Assembly (NCBI GenBank): GCA_031292015.1
Contig: JARLHY010000155.1
Location: forward strand, 1-49,277
Length of the DNA stretch: 49,277 nucleotides
Direction: 5' to 3'
From: Negativicutes bacterium
Lineage (GTDB): Bacteria > Bacillota_C > Negativicutes > Sporomusales_B > JARLHX01
The notes under the pieces were generated by a model. It had not been told where the DNA came from, did not search any database, and worked only from the letters and a program-made list of their open reading frames with translations. A program made the translations under genes and the position numbers. Below, piece by piece: positions 33,620-44,502 of this stretch. The stretch's first letter is position 1. Every line of letters begins with the position of its first letter.

Positions 33620-34185
33620 ATGGTGGTTCGGCCTCTTGTGGGTGAAAGTGCCGAGGTAATCGGAACCATCGCTGTCACCGAGCCGGTGGACCGCCAGGAC
33701 AAGCTGAAAACCTGGGGGACAATATCGGCAGCCTTGCCAGCACTACCGAGGAAATCTCCGCGCAGACCCAGGAGATTGCGGTCATGGCCGAAAAAATAGT
33801 TCTGGCCAACAAGGAGTCCCAAGACCGGGTCAACGAAACCGATCAGGTGTTGGGGCTCATCAGGTCCATCGCCGGCCAGACAAACCTGCTTGGCCTGAAC
33901 GCCGCCATTGAAGCCGCCAGAGTCGGAGAGCAGGGGCGGGGCTTCGGTGTGGTGGCCAGGGAAATCCGCAAGCTGGCCGCCACCAGCACCGATTCCGTCA
34001 AACGCATCGAAACCATCATCAAAGGCGTCCAGGATGACAGCCGGACGACCCACGCCAACATCTGCGAAATCCGCAACACCCTGGTCCAGATCGCCGCCGC
34101 CCTGGATCACTACACCCAGTCCATCCAGGATACCACCTCGCTGGCCGGGCAGTTGGACCGGATCGCCGAGGAACTTGTGAAATAA
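33620..34185 (+). pseudogene. Decayed soluble chemoreceptor gene
   Basis: The DNA codes for the end of a small sensor domain ([20 protein letters not shown]...) in one frame up to about 33706, then, after a one-base shift at the A/G-rich run near 33707-33717, for a methyl-accepting signalling domain ([20 protein letters not shown], then [20 protein letters not shown]) to 34185. A stop (33602-33604) lies just upstream in the first frame, and about 90 residues of the usual N-terminal sensor are missing. A GGGAGGAGG left at about 33577-33586 may be the old ribosome binding site. Intact relatives are about 280 residues. Confidence 0.8.
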
Positions 34186-34203
34186 TAATGCCAGCGCATA
34201 AAG

Positions 34204-34257
34204 AAACACCCCCCGGGAGTCCGCCGAACAAGCGGAAGCCCAAAGGGTGTTTTCATT
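34204..34257. terminator. Bidirectional terminator-like hairpin
   Basis: AAACACCC and GGGTGTTTT pair at the ends, TCCGC and GCGGA inside, with T-runs outward on both strands. It lies between the decayed receptor and the TRAP genes. Confidence 0.75.
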
Positions 34258-34276
34258 TTAGCCAGTGGCCTTTAAC

Positions 34277-35308
34277 TTATTTTTCGTATTTCTTGACTTC
34301 GGCCCGTACGTCGTCAATAAGCTGTTTGCCGATCTGGTCGGAGAATTTGTCGTAAACCGGCTGTACCGCATCCTGGAAGGCCTTCAACTGTTCAGGCGTG
34401 AGTTCGGTAACAGTCATTCCGGCTTCCCGCAGTTTGGTGATCTGCGACTTGTTCATATCGGCACTGACCTGGCGCTCATAGTCTCTGGCGGTATAAGCCG
34501 CTTCCTGGAAGATCTTCTGGTCGTCCTTCGGCAGGGCGTCCCAGGTCTTTTTACTCATCAGCAGTATAAAGGGGGTGTAAACATGGCCGCTGAGGGTACA
34601 GTATTTCTGAACTTCCTGGAATTTTTGCAGATAAATGGTCGGAATCGGGTTTTCCTGGCCGTCGATGGTTTTTTGCTGCATCGCCGTGAAAACCTCGCTG
34701 AACGGCATCGGGGTCGGGTTGGCGCCCAGCGCCTTCCAGGCCTCCAGGTGCATCGGGTTTTGCATTGTCCGGATCTTCAGGCCTTTGGCGTCGGCCGGCA
34801 TCTTGATTTCCCGAACACTGTTGGTTACATGGCGGAAGCCGTTGTCCCAGTAAGCCAGGCCGACCAGGCCCTTGGACTGTAGGCTGTCGAGGATTTTCTG
34901 GCCCACCGGGCCGTCCATTACCTTATAGGCAACTTCCGGATTGGGGAACAGGAACGGCAGGTCGAACACGCCGAGTTCCTTGCTCATCCCGGTCAGCGGC
35001 GAGGTCGAGGGGGCGGTCATTTCCAGAGTGCCGGCCCGCAGCGACTCGGTGGCTTTGACGTCGTCACCCAGCTGGGCGTTGGCGTACATCTGGACTTCGT
35101 AACGGCCGTTGGTCTTGGCTTCCACGACTTCCTTGAACTTTTTCAGTCCCTGGTACTCGTGGCTGTCCTCGTTCAGACCGATGCTGACCTTGATGATCTT
35201 TTTGGCCGCCGGCTGCTGGGCGGTGTTCTGCGACGAGCCGCCGCAGCCCGCGGCCGCCAGCGCCGCAAGCACCATCACTGTTAGGAGAGCAATAAGTTTC
35301 TTGGACAT
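34277..35308 (-). CDS. dctP: TRAP transporter solute-binding lipoprotein (DctP family)
   Basis: 343 residues. A lipoprotein signal with lipobox AAAGC near residue 21 and a DctP-type ligand-binding domain from about 35 (VSIGLNEDSHEYQGLKKFKE at the start, the RTMQNPMHLEAWKALGANPT segment with the carboxylate-binding Arg). It is held at the outer face of the membrane and hands an organic acid to the QM membrane proteins. GGGAGG precedes the ATG. It is last in the QMP gene order. The substrate is a carboxylate by family; the exact one is not visible. Confidence 0.92.
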   Translation of the reverse strand: MSKKLIALLTVMVLAALAAAGCGGSSQNTAQQPAAKKIIKVSIGLNEDSHEYQGLKKFKEVVEAKTNGRYEVQMYANAQLGDDVKATESLRAGTLEMTAPSTSPLTGMSKELGVFDLPFLFPNPEVAYKVMDGPVGQKILDSLQSKGLVGLAYWDNGFRHVTNSVREIKMPADAKGLKIRTMQNPMHLEAWKALGANPTPMPFSEVFTAMQQKTIDGQENPIPTIYLQKFQEVQKYCTLSGHVYTPFILLMSKKTWDALPKDDQKIFQEAAYTARDYERQVSADMNKSQITKLREAGMTVTELTPEQLKAFQDAVQPVYDKFSDQIGKQLIDDVRAEVKKYEK

Positions 35309-35370
35309 ACTGAACCTCCCTTTATTAGTTCTATTCGTTCACACGGCTGGCAAGCCGCGGTGAAACCTGT

Positions 35371-36648
35371 TTACTTGAACATATTAGGAATAAACGTGAT
35401 CGTCCAGGGGACATAGGTGATCAAAAACAGAGTAAAGATCATAATGCTGATAAAGCCCAGGATCGGTCTGGTGATCTGCCCCATCGACAGCTTGGACAGA
35501 CCGCAGGCCACGTACAGCACCGTACCCACCGGCGGCGTGATCAGACCGATGCACAGGTTGACGACCATGACCACTCCGAAGTAGACCGGATCGAGGCCGA
35601 AGCTGGCTGCCACCGGCAGCAGGATCGGTCCAAGGATCAGCAGGGCGGGGGTGAGGTCCATGACGCAGCCGACCATCAGCAGCAGGATGTTGACCCAGAA
35701 CATGATCATGATCTTGCTGTCCCCGGCCAGGTAGAGCAAGGTGGCGGTCAGCTTGTCGGGAATCTGGCCGACGGTGATGAGATAGCCGGCAGCGGTCGCC
35801 GCCCCGCAGACCAAGAGCACGATCGACGTGGCTTTGGCCGCCTGGACCAGTATATCGAACAGATGATGGACCTTGAGCTCTTTATACACGAACAGGCCGA
35901 CAAGCAGGGCGTAGACCACCGCGACCACCGCGGCCTCGGTTGGAGTGTAGACGCCGGTGATGATGCCGCCCAGGATAATGACAGGCAGCATCAGCGCCCA
36001 GGATGCTTCTTTAAGGGCGACGACAAATTCTTTCATGTTGGCTCTCTTGCCGGCGCCGTAATTCGCTTTCTTGGCATGCAGCCGCCACATAAACATCAGC
36101 CCGAAGCCGATCAGAATGCCGGGAATAATGCCGCCCAGGAACAACTGGACGATGGATATGCCACCGATGACCCCGAGCAGGATCATCGGGATGCTCGGCG
36201 GGATGATCGGGCCGATACAGCCGGCGGCGGCGACCAGGGCCGCGCTCTTGGCCTTGTGGTAGCCTTCCTTGTCCATGATCGGCAGCATGATCGAGCCGAT
36301 GGCCGAAGTGTCGGCCACCGCCGACCCCGAAACCCCGGCGAAAATCATGCTGGCCACCACCGTGACATAGCCGAGCCCGCCGACCACGTGGCCCACAAGT
36401 ACCTTGGCGAACTGGACGATCCGCACCGACATACCGCCGACGTTCATGATCTCGCCGGCCAGCATGAAGAAGGGGATGGCCATCAGCGGGAAGTTGTCGA
36501 TGCCCCGCAGTACGCTCTGGGAAATGATCAGCGTCGAGAAGTCGCCGATATACACCATCAGCACCACCGTGGTCAGAATCAGGCTGAAGGCGATGGGAAT
36601 GTTGAGAAAAATGAAGCCGAACAGACTTATCAGAAATACGGTCAGCAT
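35371..36648 (-). CDS. dctM: TRAP transporter large permease (DctM family)
   Basis: 425 residues, about 12 helices, the ion-coupled transport subunit. Family motifs are present, such as NIPIAFSLILTTVVLMVYIG near the N terminus, FAGVSGSAVADTSAIGSIM and PPSIPMILLGV. Its start overlaps the end of dctQ by seven bases, so translation is coupled. AGGAGG lies upstream of the ATG. It uses a sodium or proton gradient with the binding protein at 34277. Confidence 0.93.
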   Translation of the reverse strand: MLTVFLISLFGFIFLNIPIAFSLILTTVVLMVYIGDFSTLIISQSVLRGIDNFPLMAIPFFMLAGEIMNVGGMSVRIVQFAKVLVGHVVGGLGYVTVVASMIFAGVSGSAVADTSAIGSIMLPIMDKEGYHKAKSAALVAAAGCIGPIIPPSIPMILLGVIGGISIVQLFLGGIIPGILIGFGLMFMWRLHAKKANYGAGKRANMKEFVVALKEASWALMLPVIILGGIITGVYTPTEAAVVAVVYALLVGLFVYKELKVHHLFDILVQAAKATSIVLLVCGAATAAGYLITVGQIPDKLTATLLYLAGDSKIMIMFWVNILLLMVGCVMDLTPALLILGPILLPVAASFGLDPVYFGVVMVVNLCIGLITPPVGTVLYVACGLSKLSMGQITRPILGFISIMIFTLFLITYVPWTITFIPNMFK

Positions 36649-37145
36649 GGCTTAACCTCCTTGGCCAGCAGGTCCCGCGCATGGCCGTACAGCTTCAGCA
36701 GCGTCTGGAACATCATCACCGCGCCGGAGACCGGGATGACGAGGTAGGTGTAGCCGAAGGGGATGTCGGTGGCCGGGGCTTCCCATTCCCAACTGTCGAC
36801 AGTCATCAGGTAGCCGCCCCACAGCACCAGCCAGAGGGCGTACAGCACCAGCAGGTCGGTGCAGCAGGCCACCACCAGCTCAAGTTTCCGGGGCATCTTT
36901 TTTACCAATAAGTCCAGGCCCAGATGCTCGTTGTCGACATAGGCCAGAATCGCGCCAAGGAACACCAGCCAGATCAGCATGAACCTGGCCAGTTCCTCCG
37001 ACCAGGCCAGCGACGCGCTCAGATAATAGCGGGCCACCACGTTGGCGAACACGATCACGACCATAATGGCCAGCAGAGCGGCGGTAACGACCTTGGTAGC
37101 CTTGAGCAGCCAGGAATACAGCTTGTTGATGAGATTTTGTTCCAT
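36642..37145 (-). CDS. dctQ: TRAP transporter small permease (DctQ family)
   Basis: 167 residues with four membrane helices (about 18-38, 52-72, 92-112 and 134-155). The conserved SLAWSEELARFMLIWLVFLG segment is diagnostic of DctQ. It forms the membrane complex with DctM. GGGAGG lies before the ATG. First gene of the operon; the region upstream (37146-37260) should hold the promoter. Confidence 0.92.
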   Translation of the reverse strand: MEQNLINKLYSWLLKATKVVTAALLAIMVVIVFANVVARYYLSASLAWSEELARFMLIWLVFLGAILAYVDNEHLGLDLLVKKMPRKLELVVACCTDLLVLYALWLVLWGGYLMTVDSWEWEAPATDIPFGYTYLVIPVSGAVMMFQTLLKLYGHARDLLAKEVKPC

Positions 37146-37615
37146 GCGTTTCCTCCCAATTCAAAAGTTTCGTCGATCGCTCCCGGCAGGACTCGCCCGG
37201 TCAATCTAGCGTGAGTCCTTTAGGATTTACACTTTAATAGAAATTTGACAAGATTCTGAAAATACCTGCCATGTCCCCGGCAACATTGTTGTCACAAACC
37301 TCCTCTTCCTCGTTTTGCTGTCAGGACAATTACAGTCTGTGCCGGCTGAAGAAGCACCTGCGGGGGAAGGCGGGCGTCGACCACAAAAACGTTCCTATAT
37401 ATGAACTTTGTTCAAAGCAACGAACAAAAAAATATCCGACTTACTCCGGAAGCTGGGTTGCTGTTTTTTCCCAATTGTTATTTCTAGATTTAACATTGCC
37501 AGGACAAATTCCTCTTTTCTCGCCGCCGATAAATCGCGTTTATTATTGCGATTTGCGCGCAGTTTCCGTCCGCCGGACCTTGTTTCGAAACAGCGGTTTT
37601 TTCTTCCATCCGCCA
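37146..37615. other. Divergent region between TRAP and pyrimidine operons
   Basis: 470 bases with no supported gene. Near 37246-37251 a minus-strand TTGTCA could be the -35 of the TRAP operon, with a weak TAAATC -10. CTTTGTTCAAAG at about 37408 is a near-palindrome with GAAC-TTT-GTTC inside it. Nothing else is recognised. Confidence 0.5.
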
Positions 37616-37644
37616 TTGACAACCCCTGTCTACTCTGATACAAT
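37616..37644 (+). promoter_or_regulatory. Sigma-A promoter of the pyrimidine operon
   Basis: TTGACA at 37616-37621, a 17-base spacer and TACAAT at 37639-37644: nearly perfect. Confidence 0.9.
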
Positions 37645-37664
37645 ATTGCCAATAAGATAGAGCC

Positions 37665-37754
37665 TTTAAACTGGTCCTGTGAGGCCGGGAAGGACGATCA
37701 TACCGATTTTGGTTAGTATGGCCTTCTTGCGCTCACCCGCAGGAAGGCTATTTT
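37665..37754 (+). promoter_or_regulatory. PyrR attenuator 1
   Basis: GGTCCTGTGAGGCCGG in a hairpin loop (about 37673-37690) matches the PyrR-binding element. A terminator of GCCTTCTTGCG and CGCAGGAAGGC arms with TTTT (37721-37754) follows. UMP-bound PyrR would stabilise the binding loop and let the terminator form. Confidence 0.85.
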
Positions 37755-37783
37755 GGCAACTGGGACGATTTTGACAAATTAAT

Positions 37784-37880
37784 ACCTTTAATCGGTCCTG
37801 CGAGGCCGGAAGGAAAGCACCCGGGATAACGGACAGTATGCCTTCTTGCGCCTCGCGCCAAGAAGGCATTTTCGCGTTTT
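37784..37880 (+). promoter_or_regulatory. PyrR attenuator 2
   Basis: A second PyrR-binding loop, GGTCCTGCGAGGCCGG (about 37794-37809), and a second terminator with ATGCCTTCTTGGCG-like arms and a T-run (37838-37880) lie just before pyrB. The tandem arrangement tightens repression. The binding loop is nearly identical to the first, suggesting duplication. Confidence 0.85.
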
Positions 37881-37941
37881 TTCTGACGCAGGCGCGACCG
37901 GAGCGGATTATGGGGGAAACTAAACTAGGGAGTGTGACAGT

Positions 37942-38898
37942 ATGAGTAAAGGCCAGGTATCGCTGCGGGGCAGGGACATCCTTGAACTCCAGGCCATGAC
38001 CGTCCCGGAGATGCAGCTGATTCTCGACACCGCCAGGGAAATGAAACACATCATCGGCCGGGACATCAAAAAAGTCCCAACCCTTAGAGGCAAGTCCGTC
38101 GTCAACCTGTTTTTCGAGCCAAGCACCCGCACCCGTACCTCCTTCGAGCTTGCCGGCAAATATCTCGGTGCCGACGTGGTCAATATCACCACAAGCGCTT
38201 CCAGTGTGGTCAAGGGTGAGAGCCTGAGAGACACGCTGCTTACCGTCGAAGCCATGGGCGTGGATGTCATCGTCATGCGCCATGAGGCTGAAGGGTCGTC
38301 CCATTTCGCCGCCCGGGCGGTGAGCCCGGTGATCATCAACGCCGGCGACGTGCAGCACGAGCACCCCACCCAGGGTCTGTTGGACATGTTTACCATCAGG
38401 GAAAAAAAGGGCAGTCTCGCCGGGCTCAAGGTGGCCATCATCGGCGACATCCTCCACAGCCGCGTCGCCAGATCGAACATCTGGGGCCTGCTGAAAATGG
38501 GAGCCGAGGTCCGGCTGGCCGGCCCGCGGACGTTGCTGCCCCGGGATATCGAGAACCTGGGGGTCCAGGTCTACGACCGGGTGGAACCGGCTCTGGAAGG
38601 GGCTGACGTGGTGAACATCCTCCGCATCCAGCGCGAACGGCAGCAAAAAGGACTCTTTCCCACCAGCCGCGAATACGCCCGCATCTTCGGCATCAACCCG
38701 CAGCGGCTGGCTCTGGCCCGGCCGGATGCCCTGGTAATGCACCCCGGTCCGATGAACCGGGGCCTGGAAATATCGCCGGAGGTCGCCTATTCGCCGCAGT
38801 CTGTGATCGCCGAACAGGTCAAAAACGGCCTGGCCATCAGGATGGCCCTTCTATATCTTGTGCTGATGGGAGGCAAAGAAATTGAAACTATTGCTTAA
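37942..38898 (+). CDS. pyrB: Aspartate carbamoyltransferase catalytic subunit
   Basis: 318 residues. It joins carbamoyl phosphate and aspartate, step two of UMP synthesis. The carbamoyl-phosphate site [14 protein letters not shown] is intact (Ser61, Arg63, Arg65), with the [12 protein letters not shown] segment and [11 protein letters not shown] for aspartate binding near the C terminus. No pyrI regulatory gene is present, as in Bacillus-type operons. It is the first gene after the tandem attenuators. GGGAG lies ahead of the ATG. Confidence 0.96.
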   Translation: MSKGQVSLRGRDILELQAMTVPEMQLILDTAREMKHIIGRDIKKVPTLRGKSVVNLFFEPSTRTRTSFELAGKYLGADVVNITTSASSVVKGESLRDTLLTVEAMGVDVIVMRHEAEGSSHFAARAVSPVIINAGDVQHEHPTQGLLDMFTIREKKGSLAGLKVAIIGDILHSRVARSNIWGLLKMGAEVRLAGPRTLLPRDIENLGVQVYDRVEPALEGADVVNILRIQRERQQKGLFPTSREYARIFGINPQRLALARPDALVMHPGPMNRGLEISPEVAYSPQSVIAEQVKNGLAIRMALLYLVLMGGKEIETIA

Positions 38899-40171
38899 AG
38901 GCGGCCGGATCATCGACCCGGCCCGGAAGATAGATACCGTCGGCGATATTCTGATTGCCGGCGGACGCATCGAACGGATCGGCCAGGGGCTGAGCGACCC
39001 CGGCGCCGAGGTGCTGGACGCTGCAGGCCTCGTCGTGGCCCCCGGCCTGGTGGACATGCACGTCCACTTCAGGGAACCCGGCTACGAGGCCAAGGAAGAT
39101 TTCGCCTCAGGCTCCAGGGCGGCGGCGGCCGGTGGTTTCACCACCGTGGCCTGCATGCCCAACACCAAACCGGTGATCGACAACGCGGTGCTGGTCAACG
39201 GACTGCTTCGCCGGGCCGAACAGGAAGGGCTGGTCAACATCAAGGTGATCGGCGCCCTGACCAAAGGGCAGGAAGGCAAGGAACTGGCCGAAATCGGCGA
39301 CATGCTGCAGGCCGGAGCGGTGGCTGTCTCCGACGACGGACATTACGTCGGCAGTGCCCGCCTCCTGCGGACAGGGTTGGAATACGCCGGCATGTTCGGC
39401 GGGACCATCATCTCCCACGCCGAAGAAGAGACCCTGGCCGGCGACGGCTTCATGCACGAAGGCGCCGTGTCGGCTATGCTGGGGCTGCGGGGCCGACCGG
39501 CCGTCTCCGAGGACATCGCCGTGGCCCGCGACATCATGCTGGCCGAATACACCGGAACCCGGATTCATATCGCCCATGTCAGCACCGCCGGATCAGTGGA
39601 GCTTGTCCGCCAGGCCAAGGCCCGCGGCGTCAAAGTGACAGCCGAAGCCACTCCTCATCACCTGACTCTGACCGACCAGGCGGTGGTGGGCTTCGACCCG
39701 GCCACCAAGGTCAATCCGCCGCTACGTTCGGTGGACCACGTGGAGGCCGTCCTGGCCGGACTGAAAGACGGCACCATCGATATCATCGTCACCGACCACG
39801 CTCCCCACGCCTTCGAGGAGAAGGATGTGGAGTTTCGTTACGCACCCAGCGGCTTTGCCGGCCTGGAAACCGCGCTGGGGGTGGTGCTGACCGGCCTGTA
39901 TCACAGCGGCCGCTTCACCTTAAATGAAATTATCGAAGCAATGACCGCCGCGCCGGCCCGGATTTTCGGCCTCACGGCCGGATCGCTTCAAGAAGGCGCT
40001 CCGGCGGATGTCGTCCTTATCGACCCGGACGCCGAATGGGTGGTGGACAGCAGCATGTTCTACACCAGGGGCAAATGCACCCCGTTTGAAGGCAAGAAAC
40101 TAAAGGGCAGGGCTGTGGCCGCCATTGTCGGCGGCAGACTTGTCATGAAAGACGGGAAGGTGAATGAATGA
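38882..40171 (+). CDS. pyrC: Dihydroorotase
   Basis: 429 residues, the class I (long) dihydroorotase of Gram-positive operons. Zinc ligands are in [10 protein letters not shown] (His60, His62), the histidine in [10 protein letters not shown] and AHVSTAGS, and the catalytic Asp in VTDHAPH. It closes carbamoyl-aspartate to dihydroorotate. TTG start with GGGAGG eight bases upstream; it overlaps the end of pyrB by 17 bases, so translation is coupled. Confidence 0.95.
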   Translation: MKLLLKGGRIIDPARKIDTVGDILIAGGRIERIGQGLSDPGAEVLDAAGLVVAPGLVDMHVHFREPGYEAKEDFASGSRAAAAGGFTTVACMPNTKPVIDNAVLVNGLLRRAEQEGLVNIKVIGALTKGQEGKELAEIGDMLQAGAVAVSDDGHYVGSARLLRTGLEYAGMFGGTIISHAEEETLAGDGFMHEGAVSAMLGLRGRPAVSEDIAVARDIMLAEYTGTRIHIAHVSTAGSVELVRQAKARGVKVTAEATPHHLTLTDQAVVGFDPATKVNPPLRSVDHVEAVLAGLKDGTIDIIVTDHAPHAFEEKDVEFRYAPSGFAGLETALGVVLTGLYHSGRFTLNEIIEAMTAAPARIFGLTAGSLQEGAPADVVLIDPDAEWVVDSSMFYTRGKCTPFEGKKLKGRAVAAIVGGRLVMKDGKVNE

Positions 40172-41232
40172 ACGGAAAACTGATTTTAGAAGACGGCAGC
40201 GCATTCCCAGGCGAATTTTTGGCCGATAGACCCGCTGTCGGTGAGGTGGTGTTCAACACCGGCATGACCGGCTACCAGGAAGTTCTCACCGATCCGTCCT
40301 ACTGCGGCCAGATCGTCACAATGACCTACCCGCTCATCGGCAACTATGGCACCGCGCCCCTGTTCGACCAGGCGAAGCAGTCCTTCGTTCGCGGCTTTGT
40401 CATCGGCGAGCTTTGCGATGAACCAAGCAACTGGCAGGCCGAAAATAGTCTGGGCCGGTACATGGCGTCCCATGGCGTCCCCTGCCTCCACGGTGTCGAC
40501 ACCAGGGCGGTGACCCGCAAAATCCGTTCCGCCGGGACGATGAGAGGCGTCATCGTGCCCGACGGCGCCACCGCAGATCAGATAAAATCCCTTATGGCCA
40601 TACCGCCGGAAACCCAAACCGTGGCTGAAGTGACCACAAAGGAAGTATACCGTATGCCGGCCAGCGGTCCGCGGGTTGCGGTGCTGGACTACGGCATCAA
40701 GCGCAACATCCTGAATTCCCTGGTCCGGGTCGGCTGCGATCTTACCGTCCTGCCGGCCGATGTCAGCGCCGCCGAGGTGCTGGCCCTCAATCCTGACGGC
40801 ATCTTCCTCTCCAACGGTCCCGGCGACCCCAAGGATGTGCCGGAGTCCATCGCCACCATCCGGGAACTCGCCGGCAAAAAGCCCATCTTTGGCATCTGTC
40901 TCGGCCACCAGCTCATCGCCTTGGCTCTGGGGGCCGACACCTACAAACTGAAATTCGGCCACCGCGGTGCAAACCATCCGGTGAAAGACCTGGTCACCGG
41001 CCGGGTCCACATCACCTCCCAGAACCACGGCTACGCCGTCGAAGAAGCCTCGCTGGCCGGCAGGGACTTTATCGTCACTCACCGGGCGGTGAACGACGAC
41101 ACGGTGGAAGGCATGAAACACGCCAAGCTGCCCATCTTCTGCGTCCAGTATCACCCCGAGGCGGCGCCGGGCCCTGACGACAACACCTACCTGTTCGACG
41201 AATTTCTGGCTCTCATCGGAAAGGGGGCTTAG
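40168..41232 (+). CDS. carA: Carbamoyl-phosphate synthase small (glutaminase) subunit
   Basis: 354 residues. The N-terminal domain is typical (GEVVFNTGMTGYQEVLTDPS). The class I glutamine amidotransferase domain has the catalytic Cys in FGICLGHQ and the His/Glu pair in QYHPEAAPGP. It supplies ammonia to CarB through a tunnel. The ATGA overlap with the pyrC stop shows translational coupling. Confidence 0.96.
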   Translation: MNGKLILEDGSAFPGEFLADRPAVGEVVFNTGMTGYQEVLTDPSYCGQIVTMTYPLIGNYGTAPLFDQAKQSFVRGFVIGELCDEPSNWQAENSLGRYMASHGVPCLHGVDTRAVTRKIRSAGTMRGVIVPDGATADQIKSLMAIPPETQTVAEVTTKEVYRMPASGPRVAVLDYGIKRNILNSLVRVGCDLTVLPADVSAAEVLALNPDGIFLSNGPGDPKDVPESIATIRELAGKKPIFGICLGHQLIALALGADTYKLKFGHRGANHPVKDLVTGRVHITSQNHGYAVEEASLAGRDFIVTHRAVNDDTVEGMKHAKLPIFCVQYHPEAAPGPDDNTYLFDEFLALIGKGA

Positions 41233-41235
41233 GTC

Positions 41236-44200
41236 ATGCCGAAAAAAGACTATCTCAAAAAAGTCATGGTTATCGGCTCCGGGCCCATCGTCATCGGCCA
41301 GGCCGCTGAGTTCGACTACGCTGGGACCCAGGCCTGCCGGGCCCTGAAAGACGAAGGGCTCCAGGTCGTCCTGATCAACTCCAACCCGGCCACCATCATG
41401 ACTGACGCCCATATCGCCGACCGGGTCTACATCGAACCCATCACCCCCGAATTTGTCGAGGAAATCATCGCCAAGGAGCGTCCCGACGGGCTGCTGCCGA
41501 CCCTCGGCGGTCAGGTGGGCCTGAATATGGCTGTGGAAATAGCCAAACGCGGCGTATTGGACAAATATAAAGTCGAACTGCTGGGAACGCCCCTCACCGC
41601 CATCGAAAAAGCCGAGGACCGCGAACTCTTCAAAATGACCATGCAGGAAATCGACCAACCCATCCCCGAGAGCGCCATTGTGGAAACCATCGACGCCGCC
41701 AAGGACTTCGCCCGCCAGATCGGTTACCCGCTCATCGTCCGCCCGGCCTACACCCTCGGCGGTACCGGCGGCGGCATCGTCAACGACGAGGCCGAGCTGG
41801 CCGATGTCGTCAACCGCGGCCTCAAATACAGCCTGATCGGTCAGGCCCTCATCGAGCGCAGCGTCGCCGGCTGGAAAGAAGTCGAGTACGAAGTCATGCG
41901 CGACGCTGCCGACAACTGCATTACCGTCTGCAACATGGAAAATTTCGACCCGGTTGGCATTCACACCGGTGACAGCATCGTCGTGGCTCCTTCCCAGACC
42001 CTCACCGACCACGAGTACCAGATGCTGCGCACCGCCTCCCTCAAGATCATCCGCGCCCTGGGCATCGAAGGCGGCTGCAACGTCCAGTATGCTCTCGATC
42101 CCCATAGCGACAAATACTATGTCATTGAAGTCAATCCCCGGGTCAGCCGCTCCTCGGCCCTGGCCTCCAAGGCCACCGGCTACCCCATCGCCAAGGTGGC
42201 CAGCAAAATCGCCGTCGGCTACCGCCTCGACGAAATCACCAACGCCGTCACCGGCAAAACCAAAGCCTGCTTTGAGCCGGCCCTGGATTACATCGTCGTC
42301 AAATTTCCCCGCTGGCCTTTCGACAAATTTAACGTCGCCGACCGAATTCTCGGCACCCAAATGAAGGCCACCGGCGAAGTCATGGCCATCGACAGATCTT
42401 TTGAGGGGGCGCTGCTGAAAGCCGTCCGTTCGCTGGAGATCGGCCTGCACCGGCTGGATATCCCCGAGATCGCCGCAATGGATACCGCCACCGTCCGCGA
42501 GAATCTCGGACTGGCCAACGACGAGCGGCTGTTTGTGGTGGCCGAGGCCCTGCGCCGCGGCGTCACCGTCGACGAAATCCACGATATCACCGGTATCGAC
42601 CGCTGGTTCCTGCGGAAAATCACCAACATCATCAGGATGGAGCGGCGGCTTGCCAGCGAGGAACTTACCCCTGAGCTGCTGACCGCTGCCAAGAAACTCA
42701 GCTTCGCCGACCGCTCTGTCGCCGAACTCACCGGCCGCGACACCGACGCCGTGCGACAGGCGCGCAAGGCACACGGCATTCTTCCCTGCTATAAGATGGT
42801 GGATACCTGCGCCGCCGAATTCGAGGCCATCACCCCTTACTACTACTCGACCTACGCCCAGGAAGACGAAGTCACCACCTCCACCCGCCGCAAAATCATG
42901 GTCCTCGGCTCCGGTCCGATCCGCATCGGCCAGGGCATCGAATTCGACTACTGCTCGGTGCACTCGGTCTGGGCCCTCCGGGAAATGGGCGTTGAAACCA
43001 TCATCGTCAACAACAACCCCGAGACGGTCAGTACCGACTTTGACACCTCCGACCGGCTGTACTTCGAGCCGCTCACAGCAGAGGACGTTCTCAATATCAT
43101 CGACAAGGAGCAGCCGGAAGGCGTTGTCGTCCAGTTCGGCGGCCAGACCGCCATCAACCTGGCCGGGCCGCTGGCCCGGGCCGGGGTCAAGATCATCGGC
43201 ACCTCGGTCGAAGGAATCGATACCGCCGAAGATCGCGAGAAATTCGACGCCCTGCTGGAAAAACTCGCTATACCTCGGCCGAAAGGCACCACCGTCACCA
43301 GCGCCGAGGAAGCCATCGGCGCGGCCGACGCCATCGGTTTTCCGGTGGTGGTCCGGCCCTCCTACGTGCTGGGCGGACGGGCCATGGAGATTGTCTACAA
43401 CCAGCAGGAGCTCAAAGACTACATGAAATACGCCGTGAAAGCCTCCAGCGATCACCCGGTGCTGGTGGACCGCTACATGCAGGGTACCGAGGTGGAAGTG
43501 GACGCCATCGCCGACGGTGAGGCGGTACTCATTCCCGGTATCATGGAACACGTCGAACGGGCCGGGGTCCACTCCGGCGACAGCATCGCCGTATATCCGC
43601 CCCAGACCCTGTCGAAAGAAATCATCGAGACCATCGTCGACTATACCAACCGCCTGGCGCTGGCCCTGAAGGTCAGGGGCGTCATCAACATCCAGTACGT
43701 GGTGGCCGACGGCGAAGTCTATGTCATCGAAGTCAACCCGCGTTCCAGCCGGACCATCCCCTTCCTCAGCAAAGTCACCGCCATCCCGATGGTCGCCATC
43801 GCCACCCGGGTCGCTATGGGCGCGACCCTGCGCTACCTGGGCTATCAGGGCGGCCTGCGGCCTACGCCCAAATACACCGCGGTGAAAGCTCCGGTTTTCT
43901 CCTTCGCCAAAATGCAGCATGTGGACATCTCGCTCGGGCCGGAAATGAAATCCACCGGTGAAGTGATGGGGATCGACTACAATTACGCCCGGGCCCTCTA
44001 TAAGGCCATCACCGCCGCCGGGATGAACATCCCCCACAGCGGGACCGTGCTGTTCACGGTGGCCGACAAAGACAAAGAAGAGGCCGGCGCCCTGGCCGCA
44101 AGCTTCACCGAACTGGGCTACGGCCTTGTGGCCACCAGCGGCACTGCGACCTATCTCCGGTCGCTGGGGCTGGAAGTGGAAACCGTGTACAAGCTGGGGG

Positions 44201-44463
44201 AACAGCAGCCCCACATCATCGACCAGATTAAACAAGGCAAAATCAAGATGGTCATCAACACTCTGACTAAAGGCAAGGAACCCGAGAGCGACGGATTCAA
44301 GATACGCCGGGCCACAGTGGAGCACGCCATTCCCTGCCTGACCTCCATCGACACCGCCCGGGAAGTGCTGCATGTCCTCAATGTCATGCGCGAAAGGCGC
44401 CTGGTCTACGTCCTGGCGCTGCAGGACTATGTCGGCCGGGGCGGCGTCCCTGCCTGGAAATAA
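41236..44463 (+). CDS. carB: Carbamoyl-phosphate synthase large subunit
   Basis: 1075 residues, full length. Two homologous ATP-grasp halves (about 1-400 and 550-935; [20 protein letters not shown] and [20 protein letters not shown] open them) are joined by the oligomerisation domain. A C-terminal MGS-like allosteric domain (about 936-1075) is where UMP and ornithine act in other bacteria. It makes carbamoyl phosphate from bicarbonate, ATP and ammonia. It starts three bases after carA. This seems to be the pyrimidine-linked copy. Confidence 0.97.
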   Translation: MPKKDYLKKVMVIGSGPIVIGQAAEFDYAGTQACRALKDEGLQVVLINSNPATIMTDAHIADRVYIEPITPEFVEEIIAKERPDGLLPTLGGQVGLNMAVEIAKRGVLDKYKVELLGTPLTAIEKAEDRELFKMTMQEIDQPIPESAIVETIDAAKDFARQIGYPLIVRPAYTLGGTGGGIVNDEAELADVVNRGLKYSLIGQALIERSVAGWKEVEYEVMRDAADNCITVCNMENFDPVGIHTGDSIVVAPSQTLTDHEYQMLRTASLKIIRALGIEGGCNVQYALDPHSDKYYVIEVNPRVSRSSALASKATGYPIAKVASKIAVGYRLDEITNAVTGKTKACFEPALDYIVVKFPRWPFDKFNVADRILGTQMKATGEVMAIDRSFEGALLKAVRSLEIGLHRLDIPEIAAMDTATVRENLGLANDERLFVVAEALRRGVTVDEIHDITGIDRWFLRKITNIIRMERRLASEELTPELLTAAKKLSFADRSVAELTGRDTDAVRQARKAHGILPCYKMVDTCAAEFEAITPYYYSTYAQEDEVTTSTRRKIMVLGSGPIRIGQGIEFDYCSVHSVWALREMGVETIIVNNNPETVSTDFDTSDRLYFEPLTAEDVLNIIDKEQPEGVVVQFGGQTAINLAGPLARAGVKIIGTSVEGIDTAEDREKFDALLEKLAIPRPKGTTVTSAEEAIGAADAIGFPVVVRPSYVLGGRAMEIVYNQQELKDYMKYAVKASSDHPVLVDRYMQGTEVEVDAIADGEAVLIPGIMEHVERAGVHSGDSIAVYPPQTLSKEIIETIVDYTNRLALALKVRGVINIQYVVADGEVYVIEVNPRSSRTIPFLSKVTAIPMVAIATRVAMGATLRYLGYQGGLRPTPKYTAVKAPVFSFAKMQHVDISLGPEMKSTGEVMGIDYNYARALYKAITAAGMNIPHSGTVLFTVADKDKEEAGALAASFTELGYGLVATSGTATYLRSLGLEVETVYKLGEQQPHIIDQIKQGKIKMVINTLTKGKEPESDGFKIRRATVEHAIPCLTSIDTAREVLHVLNVMRERRLVYVLALQDYVGRGGVPAWK

Positions 44464-44502
44464 AGCCGGCGTGGCGACAAAGAAAATGGGAGAGGTGATA
44501 CT

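Noticed and set aside
37395..37652. 85-codon minus-strand frame ahead of the pyrimidine operon
   Set aside because: Its start lies on the pyr promoter, has no ribosome binding site and shows no family features.
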